From Pseudoruegeria sp. SK021 (GTDB taxonomy: Bacteria; Pseudomonadota; Alphaproteobacteria; Rhodobacterales; Rhodobacteraceae): 32,032 nt of DNA. Positions 1 through 8,407 of this stretch are shown one piece after another. A program made the translations under genes and the position numbers. The notes beneath the pieces are model-generated. The model saw nothing but the letters and a program-made list of their open reading frames with translations, ran no database searches and was not told where the DNA came from. The stretch is taken from positions 1-32,032 of the forward strand of contig NZ_MTBG01000034.1 of NCBI RefSeq assembly GCF_002119405.1, read 5' to 3'. Positions within the stretch are counted from its first letter, which is position 1. Every line of letters starts with the position of its first letter.

Positions 1-74
1 CCTGCGCCATCCAAAACCATCCGCACGGCACGTTCGCGCACTTCAGGTGAATATTTGTTCGTTGTTTTGTTCAT
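1..74 (-). CDS. IS3-family transposase OrfA, N-terminus (partial)
   Basis: The start codon is at 74 on the minus strand, preceded by an AGGATGGAG ribosome site. The visible 24 residues begin MNKTTNKYSPEVRERAVRMV, the usual opening of the OrfA helix-turn-helix protein of IS3-family elements. In intact elements OrfA binds the IS ends and is joined to the DDE domain of OrfB by programmed frameshifting. The reading frame runs off the window edge. It is identical to the copy at the right end. Confidence 0.85.
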   Translation of the reverse strand, partial: MNKTTNKYSPEVRERAVRMVLDGA

Positions 75-127
75 GATGCTCCATCCTACTCATGAGTTGG
101 AGCCTCCGGCAAACCTGGCGCGGTTCA
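1..127 (-). mobile_element. IS3-family element, left end (partial)
   Basis: These bases are the exact reverse complement of 31906-32032. The IS terminus (TGAACCGCG on the minus strand) lies at 127, followed inward by the OrfA ribosome site and start. The rest of the element lies outside the window to the left. The inner boundary is 11 bp from the stop codon of the LysR gene. Family assignment comes from the OrfA N-terminus and the TG-starting terminal repeat. Confidence 0.85.
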
Positions 128-138
128 ATTTCAACTGG

Positions 139-1074
139 TTACTGTGTTGGCTCTGGCATGATCGGGGGAAAGAGTTTCAGGCGCTCGGTGCGCTCGATGA
201 TGATCCGGATGAACGCTTGTACCTTGGGATTTGCGCGTCGCTCGGGCAGGACATAAATGCCCATGACCGCTCTACGCACATTCATATGAGGCTGGATTTC
301 CACCGGAAAAAGTCCTTGCTGGGCAAAATGTTCGCGCAGGACGTTGCTGTGGAACAACACCGCATCGGTGGCTCGAACAAACTCGACGCATGCCTCGAGG
401 GAATTAGATGTGAATGCATAGCCGCTATGGCTGGCGCCATAGTCGCGCCCGCTTGAGACCAGTCGCTTTTGGCGCACATCGGTCGAATCGGCGACGGCGC
501 TGGGGAAGGTGTACACCGTTTTCAAATCCTTCGCGGCCCCAAGAAGCGGGTGGCCCTCACGGACGAAATAGCCCTCGGTGGCAATGCCCATAGGAATGAA
601 GTCGACCTCAAGTTCCTCTTTTAGGCTCTCGATCCGGTGTCCAATGAACAATGATGTGTCGCCCGCAATAAGTTGATCCATGCAGCGCATCATATCTCCG
701 ATGCTGACATTGATCGGTGCGGCTGGGTGGGCCTTGAAGTGTTCGAGGACATAGTCCTTCAGGATAAGAACCCACGTAGAATAACCCGTCCCAACGCTGA
801 TACCCTCGTCAAGTTCTGCCTTCAGTCTGGCGATTGTGGCAAGGGCGTTAGAATGAATCCGTTCGATATAAACGGCGCTACTGTAAAGCGTCTCGCCATA
901 AGGGGTCAGTTGCATGCCGCGTGACGAGCGCGTGAACAGTTCGACGCCAAGAGATTGTTCAAGTCGCTTCAGATTATAGCTGAGAGCCGGCTGCGAGACG
1001 TGCAGTGTTTCGGCCGCGGCCACCAGTGACCCAGCCTCGGCCACTGCAATGAACTGTTCAAGCGCCTTCTCCAT
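139..1074 (-). CDS. LysR-type transcriptional regulator
   Basis: This 311-residue protein has the LysR architecture. An N-terminal winged helix-turn-helix fills about residues 1-65, with the typical SLVAAAETLHVSQPALSYNLKRLE helix region summarised here by its core AAETLHVSQPALS. A substrate-binding domain follows. I chose the start at 1074 because a strong GGAGGGAGGG ribosome site precedes it; a longer version from 1116 lacks one. The gene is divergent from the sugar-transport operon starting at 1340, so it is the likely activator or repressor of that operon. A perfect 7-5-7 palindrome 50-70 bp upstream of its start fits a LysR binding box. The effector is unknown. An IS3-family element sits 11 bp past its stop but the protein looks complete. 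Confidence 0.9.
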   Translation of the reverse strand: MEKALEQFIAVAEAGSLVAAAETLHVSQPALSYNLKRLEQSLGVELFTRSSRGMQLTPYGETLYSSAVYIERIHSNALATIARLKAELDEGISVGTGYSTWVLILKDYVLEHFKAHPAAPINVSIGDMMRCMDQLIAGDTSLFIGHRIESLKEELEVDFIPMGIATEGYFVREGHPLLGAAKDLKTVYTFPSAVADSTDVRQKRLVSSGRDYGASHSGYAFTSNSLEACVEFVRATDAVLFHSNVLREHFAQQGLFPVEIQPHMNVRRAVMGIYVLPERRANPKVQAFIRIIIERTERLKLFPPIMPEPTQ

Positions 1075-1124
1075 CGCGGTCCCTCCCTCCGAAGGTATTC
1101 CGCCAGCAGCGGTCAATCGCTTCG

Positions 1125-1143
1125 ATATAAATGAATTTTATAT
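1125..1143. promoter_or_regulatory. Perfect palindrome, likely LysR box
   Basis: The arms ATATAAA (1125-1131) and TTTATAT (1137-1143) are perfectly complementary around a 5-bp spacer. The core contains a T-N11-A motif (T1128, A1140), the classic LysR-family recognition pattern. It lies between the divergent LysR gene and the transport operon. Binding is inferred. Confidence 0.55.
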
Positions 1144-1187
1144 AACGGCCAAAAATTTGTATTTGTCCAGAGGTTGAGGGCTGGCTA

Positions 1188-1209
1188 TGCATTTCAAATG
1201 TGAATTGCA
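1188..1209. promoter_or_regulatory. Imperfect palindrome, operator candidate
   Basis: The arms TGCATTTCA (1188-1196) and TGAATTGCA (1201-1209) match at 8 of 9 positions around a 4-bp spacer. It lies about 130 bp upstream of the transport operon start and 45 bp from the first palindrome. It could be a second site for the LysR protein or an operator for another regulator. Confidence 0.4.
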
Positions 1210-1339
1210 GTCTGGCCCCGTAAGGGTCGACGATGCGCGCTGCTGGCGTTGAGGGCGTCAATAAAAAAAGAGGATTAAGATACGTCGTTCCCGTCAAAGT
1301 CCTTGTGGCTTCGTGCGTATCTTTTTGGGGAGGATGAAC

Positions 1340-2632
1340 ATGAATACGACCTTGATCGGTCGGCGCCGTTTGCTCGGTGCCGGGTTGGCTGCTGCTAGTC
1401 TGCCACTTTTTGATTTCGGCCCGGCAATGGCCCAGCAGCCAAACAGTATCCGCATGATGTGGTGGGGCGGCGACGAGCGCGCGCGCCGGACCAATGGAGC
1501 GATCGCACTTTTCAAGGAAGCCAATCCAGAAGTGACGATTGAGTCTGAATCGATGGGCTGGGATGATTACTGGGCGCGACTAGCGACGCAGGTCGCAGGG
1601 GGGAACGCGCCCGATTTCATTCAGATGGATTACCGCTATATGGTCGAATATGCGCGACGCGGCGCAATCCGCCCATTGGACGAGTACCTTGGCAAAGAAC
1701 TGCAGATCGCGGATTTCGGGCAGGTCAATCTTGATAGCTGCTCGGTAGACGGGAAGCTGTATGGCGGGAATGTCGGTATCAACGCCTTCGCGGTCTTCAG
1801 TGATAGTGCGGCATGGGAAGAAGCCGGGCTTGAGGCACCGTCCTATGACACGACATGGGATGAATTTTCAGCTAAATGCGCCGCCTTTACGGCTGGCAAT
1901 ACGCGCACCCGTATGCGCGCTACGGCGGACGGCAGCGGCCAAGAAGGCCTGTTCGAGGTTTGGCTGCGGACCCAGGGTAAGGCGCTGTTCCATCCTGATG
2001 GGACCCTAGGATATGACGCGGCGGATGCAGGACGCTGGTTTGCCTATTGGGCGGACCTGCGCAAATCCAAGGGCTGCGTGGCGGCAGACGTGCAGGCGCT
2101 TTACAAGAACTCGCCCGAGACCTCACCTCTTGTTGTGGGCCGTGCGGCAACCGATTTTGTCTGGTCCAATGGGTTTGAATCCTATCAGAAACTCGTCGCT
2201 GCCGAACTGTCTCTGGTGGGTGCACCTGTACTGGAAGGGGGCGAACCTGGCCAGTATCTGAAGCCGTCGCAGATGTTCTCGATCTCGGAGACGTCGGAAA
2301 GCCCTGTGCAGACGGCCAGATTGATCAACTTCCTGATCAATGAACCGGCTGGTGCTAAAATTCTGGGGCTTGATCGCGGGGTTCCGGCCTCGCCTAAAAT
2401 CCGTGAAGCGATCAAGCCCGATCTGAGCGAGGCGGGTCGGAAAGTGGTCGACTTCATCTCAAAGGTGACGCCCCAGGTCGGGCCGTTGCCGCCCTCGCCT
2501 CCTCAGGGCGCGGGTGAGGTCAATGCGCTTTTGATCCGCATCAGCCAAGAGGTCGGCTTCGACGTCAGCACGCCGGAACAAGGGGGCGTTAATCTCGTGG
2601 ATGAAGCCGCCGCGATCCTGAGGCGGACATAA
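1340..2632 (+). CDS. Sugar ABC transporter substrate-binding protein
   Basis: This 430-residue periplasmic binding protein is of the family-1 (maltose/glycerol-3-phosphate, CUT1) type. The N-terminus has a twin-arginine-like signal (RRRLLGAGLAAASLP) with a probable cut after AMA. The mature protein begins with a typical lobe (IRMMWWGGDERARRT) and includes ALFKEANPEVTIE. The start at 1340 is chosen because GGGGAGG at 1327-1333 gives 6-bp spacing; the ATG at 1334 abuts that site. Two permeases and an ATPase follow in the same direction, only 3 bp from the first permease. The ligand is likely a sugar or polyol, but the sequence does not say which. Confidence 0.92.
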   Translation: MNTTLIGRRRLLGAGLAAASLPLFDFGPAMAQQPNSIRMMWWGGDERARRTNGAIALFKEANPEVTIESESMGWDDYWARLATQVAGGNAPDFIQMDYRYMVEYARRGAIRPLDEYLGKELQIADFGQVNLDSCSVDGKLYGGNVGINAFAVFSDSAAWEEAGLEAPSYDTTWDEFSAKCAAFTAGNTRTRMRATADGSGQEGLFEVWLRTQGKALFHPDGTLGYDAADAGRWFAYWADLRKSKGCVAADVQALYKNSPETSPLVVGRAATDFVWSNGFESYQKLVAAELSLVGAPVLEGGEPGQYLKPSQMFSISETSESPVQTARLINFLINEPAGAKILGLDRGVPASPKIREAIKPDLSEAGRKVVDFISKVTPQVGPLPPSPPQGAGEVNALLIRISQEVGFDVSTPEQGGVNLVDEAAAILRRT

Positions 2633-2635
2633 GGC

Positions 2636-3583
2636 ATGGCAGCCCATAACACCGTCGCGACGAGCAACGCCCGCAAGCAGGTTGCGGCGGGCGGATGGCT
2701 CTGGGGTGCGGTCAGGCGCAATGGGGCTGGATACCTGTTCCTTGCGCCCTGGCTCATCGGCTTTTTCTGCCTGACACTGGGTCCGGCGCTGGTCTCACTT
2801 TACCTTTCGTTCACCAATTATGACCTGCTGACCACGCCTGAATTCGTTGGCATGCAAAACTATGTCCGCATGGCCACCGCTGATCCGAAATTCATTGCGT
2901 CAATTCGGGTGACCCTACTTTATGTAGCGCTGTCCGTGCCGCTTAAGCTGGCATTTGCGCTGGCGGTGGCAATGGTGCTTAATCGGGGGATGCGCGGTTT
3001 GCCGTTTTATAGGGCGATCTTTTACCTGCCGTCGCTATTGGGCACCTCTGTCGCCATCGCGGTGTTGTGGCGACAGCTCTTCGCCGCAGACGGCATGGTC
3101 AACAGCCTGCTGGCACAGTTCGGGGTCGAGGGGCCAAGCTGGATCTCCAACCCCAATTACTCGCTTTACACGCTGGTCGTGTTGTCTGTCTGGCAGTTCG
3201 GATCGCCCATGATCATCTTTCTGGCCGGACTTCGCCAGATCCCGGTCGACATGTACGAGGCGGCAAGTCTGGATGGCGCATCGCCCGCACGGCAGTTTTT
3301 CCGCATCACGTTGCCGCTTCTGTCACCGGTAATTTTCTTCAACGTCGTGATCCAAACTATTGAAGCGTTCAAGGCCTTCACGCCCGCCTTCATTATCTCG
3401 GGCGGCTCGGGCGGACCGATCAACTCGACCCTGTTTTACACGCTCTACCTGTATCAGGAGGCGTTCAGCTATTTCCGCATGGGCTATGCCTCGGCGCTTG
3501 CCTGGGTGTTGGTGGTCCTTATCGCGGTCTTTACCGCTTTCTCCTTCCTGACCACAAAATATTGGGTGCATTACGATGACTGA
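2636..3583 (+). CDS. Sugar ABC transporter permease (MalF/UgpA type)
   Basis: This 315-residue inner-membrane protein has about six hydrophobic segments, beginning with YLFLAPWLIGFFCLTLGPAL. The EAA loop that docks onto the ATPase is visible as EAASLDGASPARQFFRITLP in the last third. It belongs to the binding-protein-dependent transport permease family. It starts 3 bp after the binding-protein gene and overlaps the next permease by 8 bp, so the genes are translationally linked. Its partner is the MalG-type permease at 3576. Confidence 0.92.
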   Translation: MAAHNTVATSNARKQVAAGGWLWGAVRRNGAGYLFLAPWLIGFFCLTLGPALVSLYLSFTNYDLLTTPEFVGMQNYVRMATADPKFIASIRVTLLYVALSVPLKLAFALAVAMVLNRGMRGLPFYRAIFYLPSLLGTSVAIAVLWRQLFAADGMVNSLLAQFGVEGPSWISNPNYSLYTLVVLSVWQFGSPMIIFLAGLRQIPVDMYEAASLDGASPARQFFRITLPLLSPVIFFNVVIQTIEAFKAFTPAFIISGGSGGPINSTLFYTLYLYQEAFSYFRMGYASALAWVLVVLIAVFTAFSFLTTKYWVHYDD

Positions 3584-4451
3584 CGCTGTGCACGAAGTAC
3601 CGGGTCGCGCCTCAACCCATCCCCGCCTGACGGGCACAGTGCGCCATGTGCTGCTGATCGCGATCTCGTTTGTGATGATCTATCCGATCCTGTGGATGCT
3701 GTCGGGGTCGCTGCGCCCCGCCGACGAATTGTTCGGAGGCGATGCGGGGCTGATGCCGTCACAGGTCACGCTCCAAGCCTATAGCGACGGCTGGTTCGGA
3801 CTACAGGTCACGTTCGGACGGTTTTTTGCCAATTCGCTAATTATCGCGGTACTGGCGACGGTGGGCAATGTGCTGGCGGCTTCTCTGGTGGCCTTCGCCT
3901 TCGCTAGGTTGAAGTTCTCTGGCCAGAAATTTTGGTTCGCGCTGATGCTGGGAACCTTGATGTTGCCCTATCATGTAACGCTGATCCCGCAATACGTGAT
4001 GTTTCGCAGCCTCGGCTGGGTGAACACATGGTGGCCATTGATCCTGCCCAAGTACTTTGCTGTGGATGCGTTCTTTATATTCCTGATGGTCCAGTTCTTC
4101 CGGGGCATCCCGCGCGAACTGGACGACGCGGCCCGGATGGACGGCTGCAGTCCGTGGCGGATCTATCGCAAGATCATCTTGCCACTGTCGATGCCGGTGC
4201 TGGCGACTGCCGCGATCTTTTCCTTCATCTGGACGTGGGAGGACTTTTTCGGACCGCTGATTTATATAAGCGAAATGAGCCAGTACACAGTCCAATTGGG
4301 CCTACGCTCGTTCATCGACTCAAGCGGCACGTCAAGTTGGAACGAGCTTTTCGCGATGTCGCTGCTGTCTTTGGTTCCGATCTTCCTGATCTTCCTATTC
4401 TTCCAACGGCTGCTCATTGAGGGCATCGCCACCACCGGCATGAAACGCTGA
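3576..4451 (+). CDS. Sugar ABC transporter permease (MalG/UgpE type)
   Basis: This 291-residue protein is the second permease of the heterodimer. It has six predicted membrane spans (the first near LLIAISFVMIYPILWMLSGS) and an EAA-type loop reading ELDDAARMDGCSPWRIYRKI. The C-terminal IEGIATTGMKR is a typical MalG-family ending. Its start lies inside the end of the preceding permease gene. A 70-bp gap then separates it from the ATPase gene. Confidence 0.92.
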   Translation: MTDAVHEVPGRASTHPRLTGTVRHVLLIAISFVMIYPILWMLSGSLRPADELFGGDAGLMPSQVTLQAYSDGWFGLQVTFGRFFANSLIIAVLATVGNVLAASLVAFAFARLKFSGQKFWFALMLGTLMLPYHVTLIPQYVMFRSLGWVNTWWPLILPKYFAVDAFFIFLMVQFFRGIPRELDDAARMDGCSPWRIYRKIILPLSMPVLATAAIFSFIWTWEDFFGPLIYISEMSQYTVQLGLRSFIDSSGTSSWNELFAMSLLSLVPIFLIFLFFQRLLIEGIATTGMKR

Positions 4452-4527
4452 CTCATTTGGCCAGCCTGATGCTTTGCCCTGATCATAGTGGCAAGGGATC
4501 GGACGGCCCTGAAATCCGGAAATGCGA

Positions 4528-5604
4528 ATGGCAACCACTATACAACTTAACAAAATTGAAAAGCGCTATGAGGCGCATATTGTGATTCCTGGGATCGATC
4601 TGGAAATCAAACCGGGGGCATTCACGGTTTTCGTTGGCCCTTCGGGCTGCGGAAAATCAACACTTTTGAGGATGATCGCGGGACTTGAGTCGATTTCGGG
4701 CGGAGAACTGATGATCGATGGCGTCCGGGTGAATGATGTCGCTGCCGCGAAGCGGGGCATCGCCATGGTCTTTCAGTCATATGCGCTTTACCCGCACATG
4801 AGTGTTTACAAAAACCTCGCCTTTGGGTTGGAGACGGCGGGCTATAAGCGCGACGAGATCGACCGCCGCGTCCGCGCTGCGGCAGAGACGCTGCAAATCA
4901 AAGATTACCTCCCGCGAAAGCCCAAGGCGTTGTCCGGCGGCCAGCGTCAGCGCGTGGCCATCGGGCGCTCAATCGTCCGTGATCCCAAGATTTTCCTGTT
5001 CGATGAGCCACTTTCAAACCTTGATGCCGAGCTACGGGTGCAAATGCGGGTCGAAATTACCAAGCTGCACGAGCGGTTGGGCAACACAATGATTTATGTG
5101 ACCCACGATCAGGTCGAGGCGATGACGATGGCCGATCAGATCGTCGTTCTTCGTGCCGGCCAAGTGATGCAGGCCGGCTCTCCGCTGGAACTGTACAATG
5201 CGCCCGTCGATCAGTTTGTCGCGGGGTTCATCGGATCGCCCAAAATGAACTTCGTGCCCGTGCAAATTGCCGATGCGACAGGGGTTTTGCTTGACGGGCA
5301 ACGGATCGAAACCGGGCAAGTACTCGAAGGCCCGGTGGGTACGCCACTGACAATGGGTATCCGTCCCGAGCATATTTCGGTCTCCGACGGGACGGGCCAG
5401 GCCATCGGCGAGGCCCGTGTCGAACTGGTGGAACATCTGGGCGTTAGCACCGTCTTACATGCCCGCCTAGCCGTCGGCGCTGAGACACTGATCGTCGTGC
5501 TTCCCGGCCAACAACCCTGCCGCAGTGGCGATGTCGTTTCACTTAGAACCGATCCGGGCTTGTGTCATTTATTTGCTGCTGACGGTCGGGCGCTGCGCAA
5601 CTGA
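4528..5604 (+). CDS. Sugar ABC transporter ATPase (UgpC/MsmK type)
   Basis: This 358-residue protein energises the importer. Walker A is GPSGCGKST at residues 37-45, the signature is LSGGQRQR near 135, Walker B is FLFDEPLSNLD near 155, and the switch is THDQVEA. A C-terminal TOBE/regulatory region of about 120 residues marks it as a CUT1-type ATPase. I placed the start at 4528, since the GGA ribosome site at 4518-4520 is 7 bp away. The ATG at 4522 in the same frame is the alternative. It probably serves the two permeases just upstream. Confidence 0.92.
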   Translation: MATTIQLNKIEKRYEAHIVIPGIDLEIKPGAFTVFVGPSGCGKSTLLRMIAGLESISGGELMIDGVRVNDVAAAKRGIAMVFQSYALYPHMSVYKNLAFGLETAGYKRDEIDRRVRAAAETLQIKDYLPRKPKALSGGQRQRVAIGRSIVRDPKIFLFDEPLSNLDAELRVQMRVEITKLHERLGNTMIYVTHDQVEAMTMADQIVVLRAGQVMQAGSPLELYNAPVDQFVAGFIGSPKMNFVPVQIADATGVLLDGQRIETGQVLEGPVGTPLTMGIRPEHISVSDGTGQAIGEARVELVEHLGVSTVLHARLAVGAETLIVVLPGQQPCRSGDVVSLRTDPGLCHLFAADGRALRN

Positions 5605-5720
5605 TCCCACACATCCCGATCATCTACCAAATTCTAGACATCGACCCCCTCATGGGTCGGCCAGAGCAGTATGTCCAGCCGACAACTCACCCCGGCCAGA
5701 CACGACAACAGGAGAATGAG

Positions 5721-7001
5721 ATGCGCAAGAAATACGCACTTGTGGGAACCGGTTCCCGCGCCCGCATGTTCTATGAGGCGATCGCCAAAAACTATCGCGA
5801 TAACGCTGAGCTAGTGGCGCTGTGCGACACCAATCAGACCCGGATGGATTATACCAACAAACTGCTCGGGGATGACTTCCAGATCGGGCCTTTGCCCACC
5901 TATAAGGCCGGAGATTTCGGCAAGATGCTCGACGATACCGGCGCGGATGTGGTGATCGTCACATCGATCGACCGAACCCATCATATCTATATAATTGCCG
6001 CCCTTGAGGCCGGTCGCGATGTCATCACCGAAAAGCCAATGACGACCGATGCCACCAAGTGCCAGCAGATCATTGATGCGGTCGAACGCACAGGGCGTTC
6101 GGTGCGAGTCACCTTCAACTACCGCTACGCCCCACATAATGCGGCCGTCCACGAGCTGATTTTGTCCGGGGCGATCGGGGATGTCTACTCGGTACACTTC
6201 GAATGGCTTCTGGATACCAAGCACGGTGCCGACTATTTCCGCCGCTGGCACCGCGACAAGCGGAATAGTGGCGGGCTGATGGTGCATAAATCGACACACC
6301 ATTTTGATCTGGTGAACTTCTGGCTGCAAAGCCAGCCCGAGACCGTCTTTGGCATGGGAGATCTGCGCTTTTATGGCCGTGCCAACGCCGAAGAGCGGGG
6401 CCTGTTCACTCCCTATACCCGCACGACCGGCGTTACCGCGGCCAAGGATGATCCGTTCGCGATCGACATGACCAAAAGCCCCGTGCAGAAAGCCTTGTAT
6501 TTAGATGCAGAGCATGAAGACGGCTATCAGCGCGATCAGAACGTCTTTGGCGACGGCGTCAGCATCGAGGATACGATGCAGGTCATGGTGCGCTATTGCA
6601 ACCGCGCCGTCATGACCTATTCGCTGAACGCGTATGCGCCGTGGGAAGGCTTCAACGTTAGCTTCAACGGATCGGGAGGCCGGATCGAGTTGATGGTGCG
6701 CGAGACCTCGTACATTAACGGCGGTGGCGCCTTGGATCAAGAGGGCGCGGCAGAAGGCATCCAGCTGTACTATTTCCCGCTTGATGCCGCCGCGCAAGTA
6801 ATGCCCGTGGATATGGCCGAGGGCGGGCATGGTGGCGGGGACAACCGGATGCTGGACGATATCTTCGGCAAATCCAATCCCGGCGGAGCCTATGCCGCCG
6901 GCTATCGTGACGGAGCAATGTCGATTCTGACCGGGATTGCGGCAAACCGCTCGTTCCAGACCGGCCTGCCGGTTCAGGTCTCGGATCTGGTTCGTCTTTA
7001 A
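5721..7001 (+). CDS. Gfo/Idh/MocA-family oxidoreductase
   Basis: This 426-residue NAD(P)-dependent dehydrogenase is of the glucose-fructose oxidoreductase / inositol dehydrogenase superfamily. The N-terminal Rossmann motif is VGTGSRAR (residues 8-15). The conserved EKP is at 104-106, and the catalytic-region segment is HKSTHHFD near 189-196. Family members oxidise sugars, polyols or their derivatives. The start at 5721 has an AGGAG site 6 bp upstream. It follows the ATPase by about 115 bp and is probably co-transcribed, so the imported compound is likely oxidised by it. The exact substrate is not deducible. Confidence 0.9.
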   Translation: MRKKYALVGTGSRARMFYEAIAKNYRDNAELVALCDTNQTRMDYTNKLLGDDFQIGPLPTYKAGDFGKMLDDTGADVVIVTSIDRTHHIYIIAALEAGRDVITEKPMTTDATKCQQIIDAVERTGRSVRVTFNYRYAPHNAAVHELILSGAIGDVYSVHFEWLLDTKHGADYFRRWHRDKRNSGGLMVHKSTHHFDLVNFWLQSQPETVFGMGDLRFYGRANAEERGLFTPYTRTTGVTAAKDDPFAIDMTKSPVQKALYLDAEHEDGYQRDQNVFGDGVSIEDTMQVMVRYCNRAVMTYSLNAYAPWEGFNVSFNGSGGRIELMVRETSYINGGGALDQEGAAEGIQLYYFPLDAAAQVMPVDMAEGGHGGGDNRMLDDIFGKSNPGGAYAAGYRDGAMSILTGIAANRSFQTGLPVQVSDLVRL

Positions 7002-7006
7002 TTAAG

Positions 7007-7067
7007 CCCGGCGGTGGAGTGAGGAACTGCCAGATCGCAGCGTATATTGCGGTCTGTGCACGCCGGG
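7007..7067 (+). terminator. Nested hairpins downstream of sugar operon
   Basis: Outer arms CCCGGCG (7007-7013) and CGCCGGG (7061-7067) are perfectly complementary. An inner 9-bp stem pairs 7031-7039 with 7048-7056 with one G-T pair. It begins 5 bp after the dehydrogenase stop. There is no trailing T-run, so this is a terminator or RNA-stabilising structure at best. Confidence 0.4.
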
Positions 7068-7347
7068 GTTTGAAACTTGGACACATGACGTTTCAGCGGG
7101 TGTGACAAAGCCTGCGGCTGGGGCCGCGAGCTTCAAAATTTTAGTTTCACGTTTGTGTAATCGTTTAAACTGCGCCTGAATGATGTGCGTATCCCGATTT
7201 GAATGAACCAGAATCGGGCCAAGTGGCCGTTCAAGCCATGTGCGGGCTGGTATGAGATTGTGGTTGCAGGGCCTACGAGACAGCATTGTCGTTATGGCAA
7301 GGGTCGAAGCGGGCTCGGCTGCAACGAAAACAGAGGCTGACATTGGA
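7068..7347 (+). other. Intergenic promoter region of second transport operon
   Basis: About 280 bp separate the sugar operon from the PotABCD-like operon. The stretch 7130-7175 is AT-rich and holds a LacI-type operator candidate. I see no convincing coding sequence here. The open frame upstream of 7348 lacks a ribosome site and would bury the signal peptide. Confidence 0.5.
7156..7169. promoter_or_regulatory. LacI-family operator candidate
   Basis: The 14-bp site TGTAATCGTTTAAA resembles the general LacI/CcpA pattern (TG-N4-CG-N4-palindromic A) with a central CG. Its half-sites match at 5 of 7 positions. It lies about 180 bp upstream of the operon start at 7348. The natural binder would be the LacI protein encoded at the far end of this cluster. 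This is inferred. Confidence 0.35.
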
Positions 7348-8373
7348 ATGAACTGGAAAACCGGATGGAGCGTTGCGGCGCTGGGATTGGCGCTTGGCAG
7401 TGGTGCCTTGGCGCAAGACTACTCAGGCAAGACATTGGTTGTTGGGACTTGGGGCGGAGACATTGAACGGCTTCTGCGCGAACACGCTGCAGGACCCTTG
7501 GAAGAACTAACCGGTGCAAAGGTTGAGTTTCTTTTGGGCGGTTCGGGGGACCGGATGGCAAAGATGTATGCCGAAAAGTCGAACCCGACCATGGATGTGA
7601 CCTTTCAGAATGTCTATGAGGCGCCACAGGCCCTGTCGGATGGGTTGGTCGTGGCCCCGGACGAATCCTCGGCGATCTATGGGGATTTGTGGCCGGGTAT
7701 GAACGATGGTTGCTATGCCATGTCACTGGTCGGCCTTGGAATTGCCTACAACAAGGGCATGGTAACGGAACCCGTGGAATGGGCGGATATGTGGAAGCCC
7801 GAATACAGGGGCATGATCGCAATGGCCCCCTACCCAAGCTCCGAAGGCGATGGGCTGCTGGGGGTTGCCGCGCGGCTGGTGGGCAGTGACGAGCACGATC
7901 CTGACGCCGCCTTCGCCAAGGTCAGCGAACTGGGTGCACCGGCTTTGAACTATACCTCATTGGATGAAGTTTTCGCCCTAATGGATGCGGGCGAGGTGGC
8001 GATGGCTCCGATGATCTCGGGCTATGTGCTGGCCGCTTTGAAGGAATGGGACAATATCGGGTTCGCGTTCCCGACCGATCCCGGTCCGGTACTTGTGCGA
8101 GATATGGTTTGTCAGGTCGCCAATTCTCCGAACCCGGAATTGGCGCAGATGTTTATTGAACTGGCGCTCAGCCCGGCGACGCAGCAAGCCTATGCTGAGG
8201 AATTGCTATTCGGCCCGACCAATTCCAAAGCTGAACTTAGCCATGACGCCGCCGCCGACACCATCAATACCCCCGAGGAGGTGGCATCGCTTTTGCAGCT
8301 GGATTGGCCCTATGTCATCTCGCAGCGTGCCGATTGGACTGAGCGCTGGAACAAGGATGTTCTAGGCCAGTGA
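7348..8373 (+). CDS. PotD-like ABC transporter substrate-binding protein
   Basis: This 341-residue periplasmic protein belongs to the spermidine/putrescine (PotD/PotF) and iron-type binding-protein group. The signal peptide runs to about residue 22, cutting after GALA. The mature start YSGKTLVVGTWGGDIERLL is typical of the family. The start at 7348 fits the signal peptide and has AGAGG upstream at a long 11-bp spacing. It is followed by two permeases and an ATPase. Family members bind polyamines, opines or other small charged compounds. The ligand is not clear here. Confidence 0.88.
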   Translation: MNWKTGWSVAALGLALGSGALAQDYSGKTLVVGTWGGDIERLLREHAAGPLEELTGAKVEFLLGGSGDRMAKMYAEKSNPTMDVTFQNVYEAPQALSDGLVVAPDESSAIYGDLWPGMNDGCYAMSLVGLGIAYNKGMVTEPVEWADMWKPEYRGMIAMAPYPSSEGDGLLGVAARLVGSDEHDPDAAFAKVSELGAPALNYTSLDEVFALMDAGEVAMAPMISGYVLAALKEWDNIGFAFPTDPGPVLVRDMVCQVANSPNPELAQMFIELALSPATQQAYAEELLFGPTNSKAELSHDAAADTINTPEEVASLLQLDWPYVISQRADWTERWNKDVLGQ

Positions 8374-8407
8374 TCGACGAATTCGTGTCAACAGGCGGGG
8401 TCGTGGC

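Noticed and set aside
5605-5720. Separate promoter for the Gfo/Idh/MocA gene
   Set aside because: The 115-bp gap shows no clear promoter or terminator, so co-transcription with the importer is simpler.
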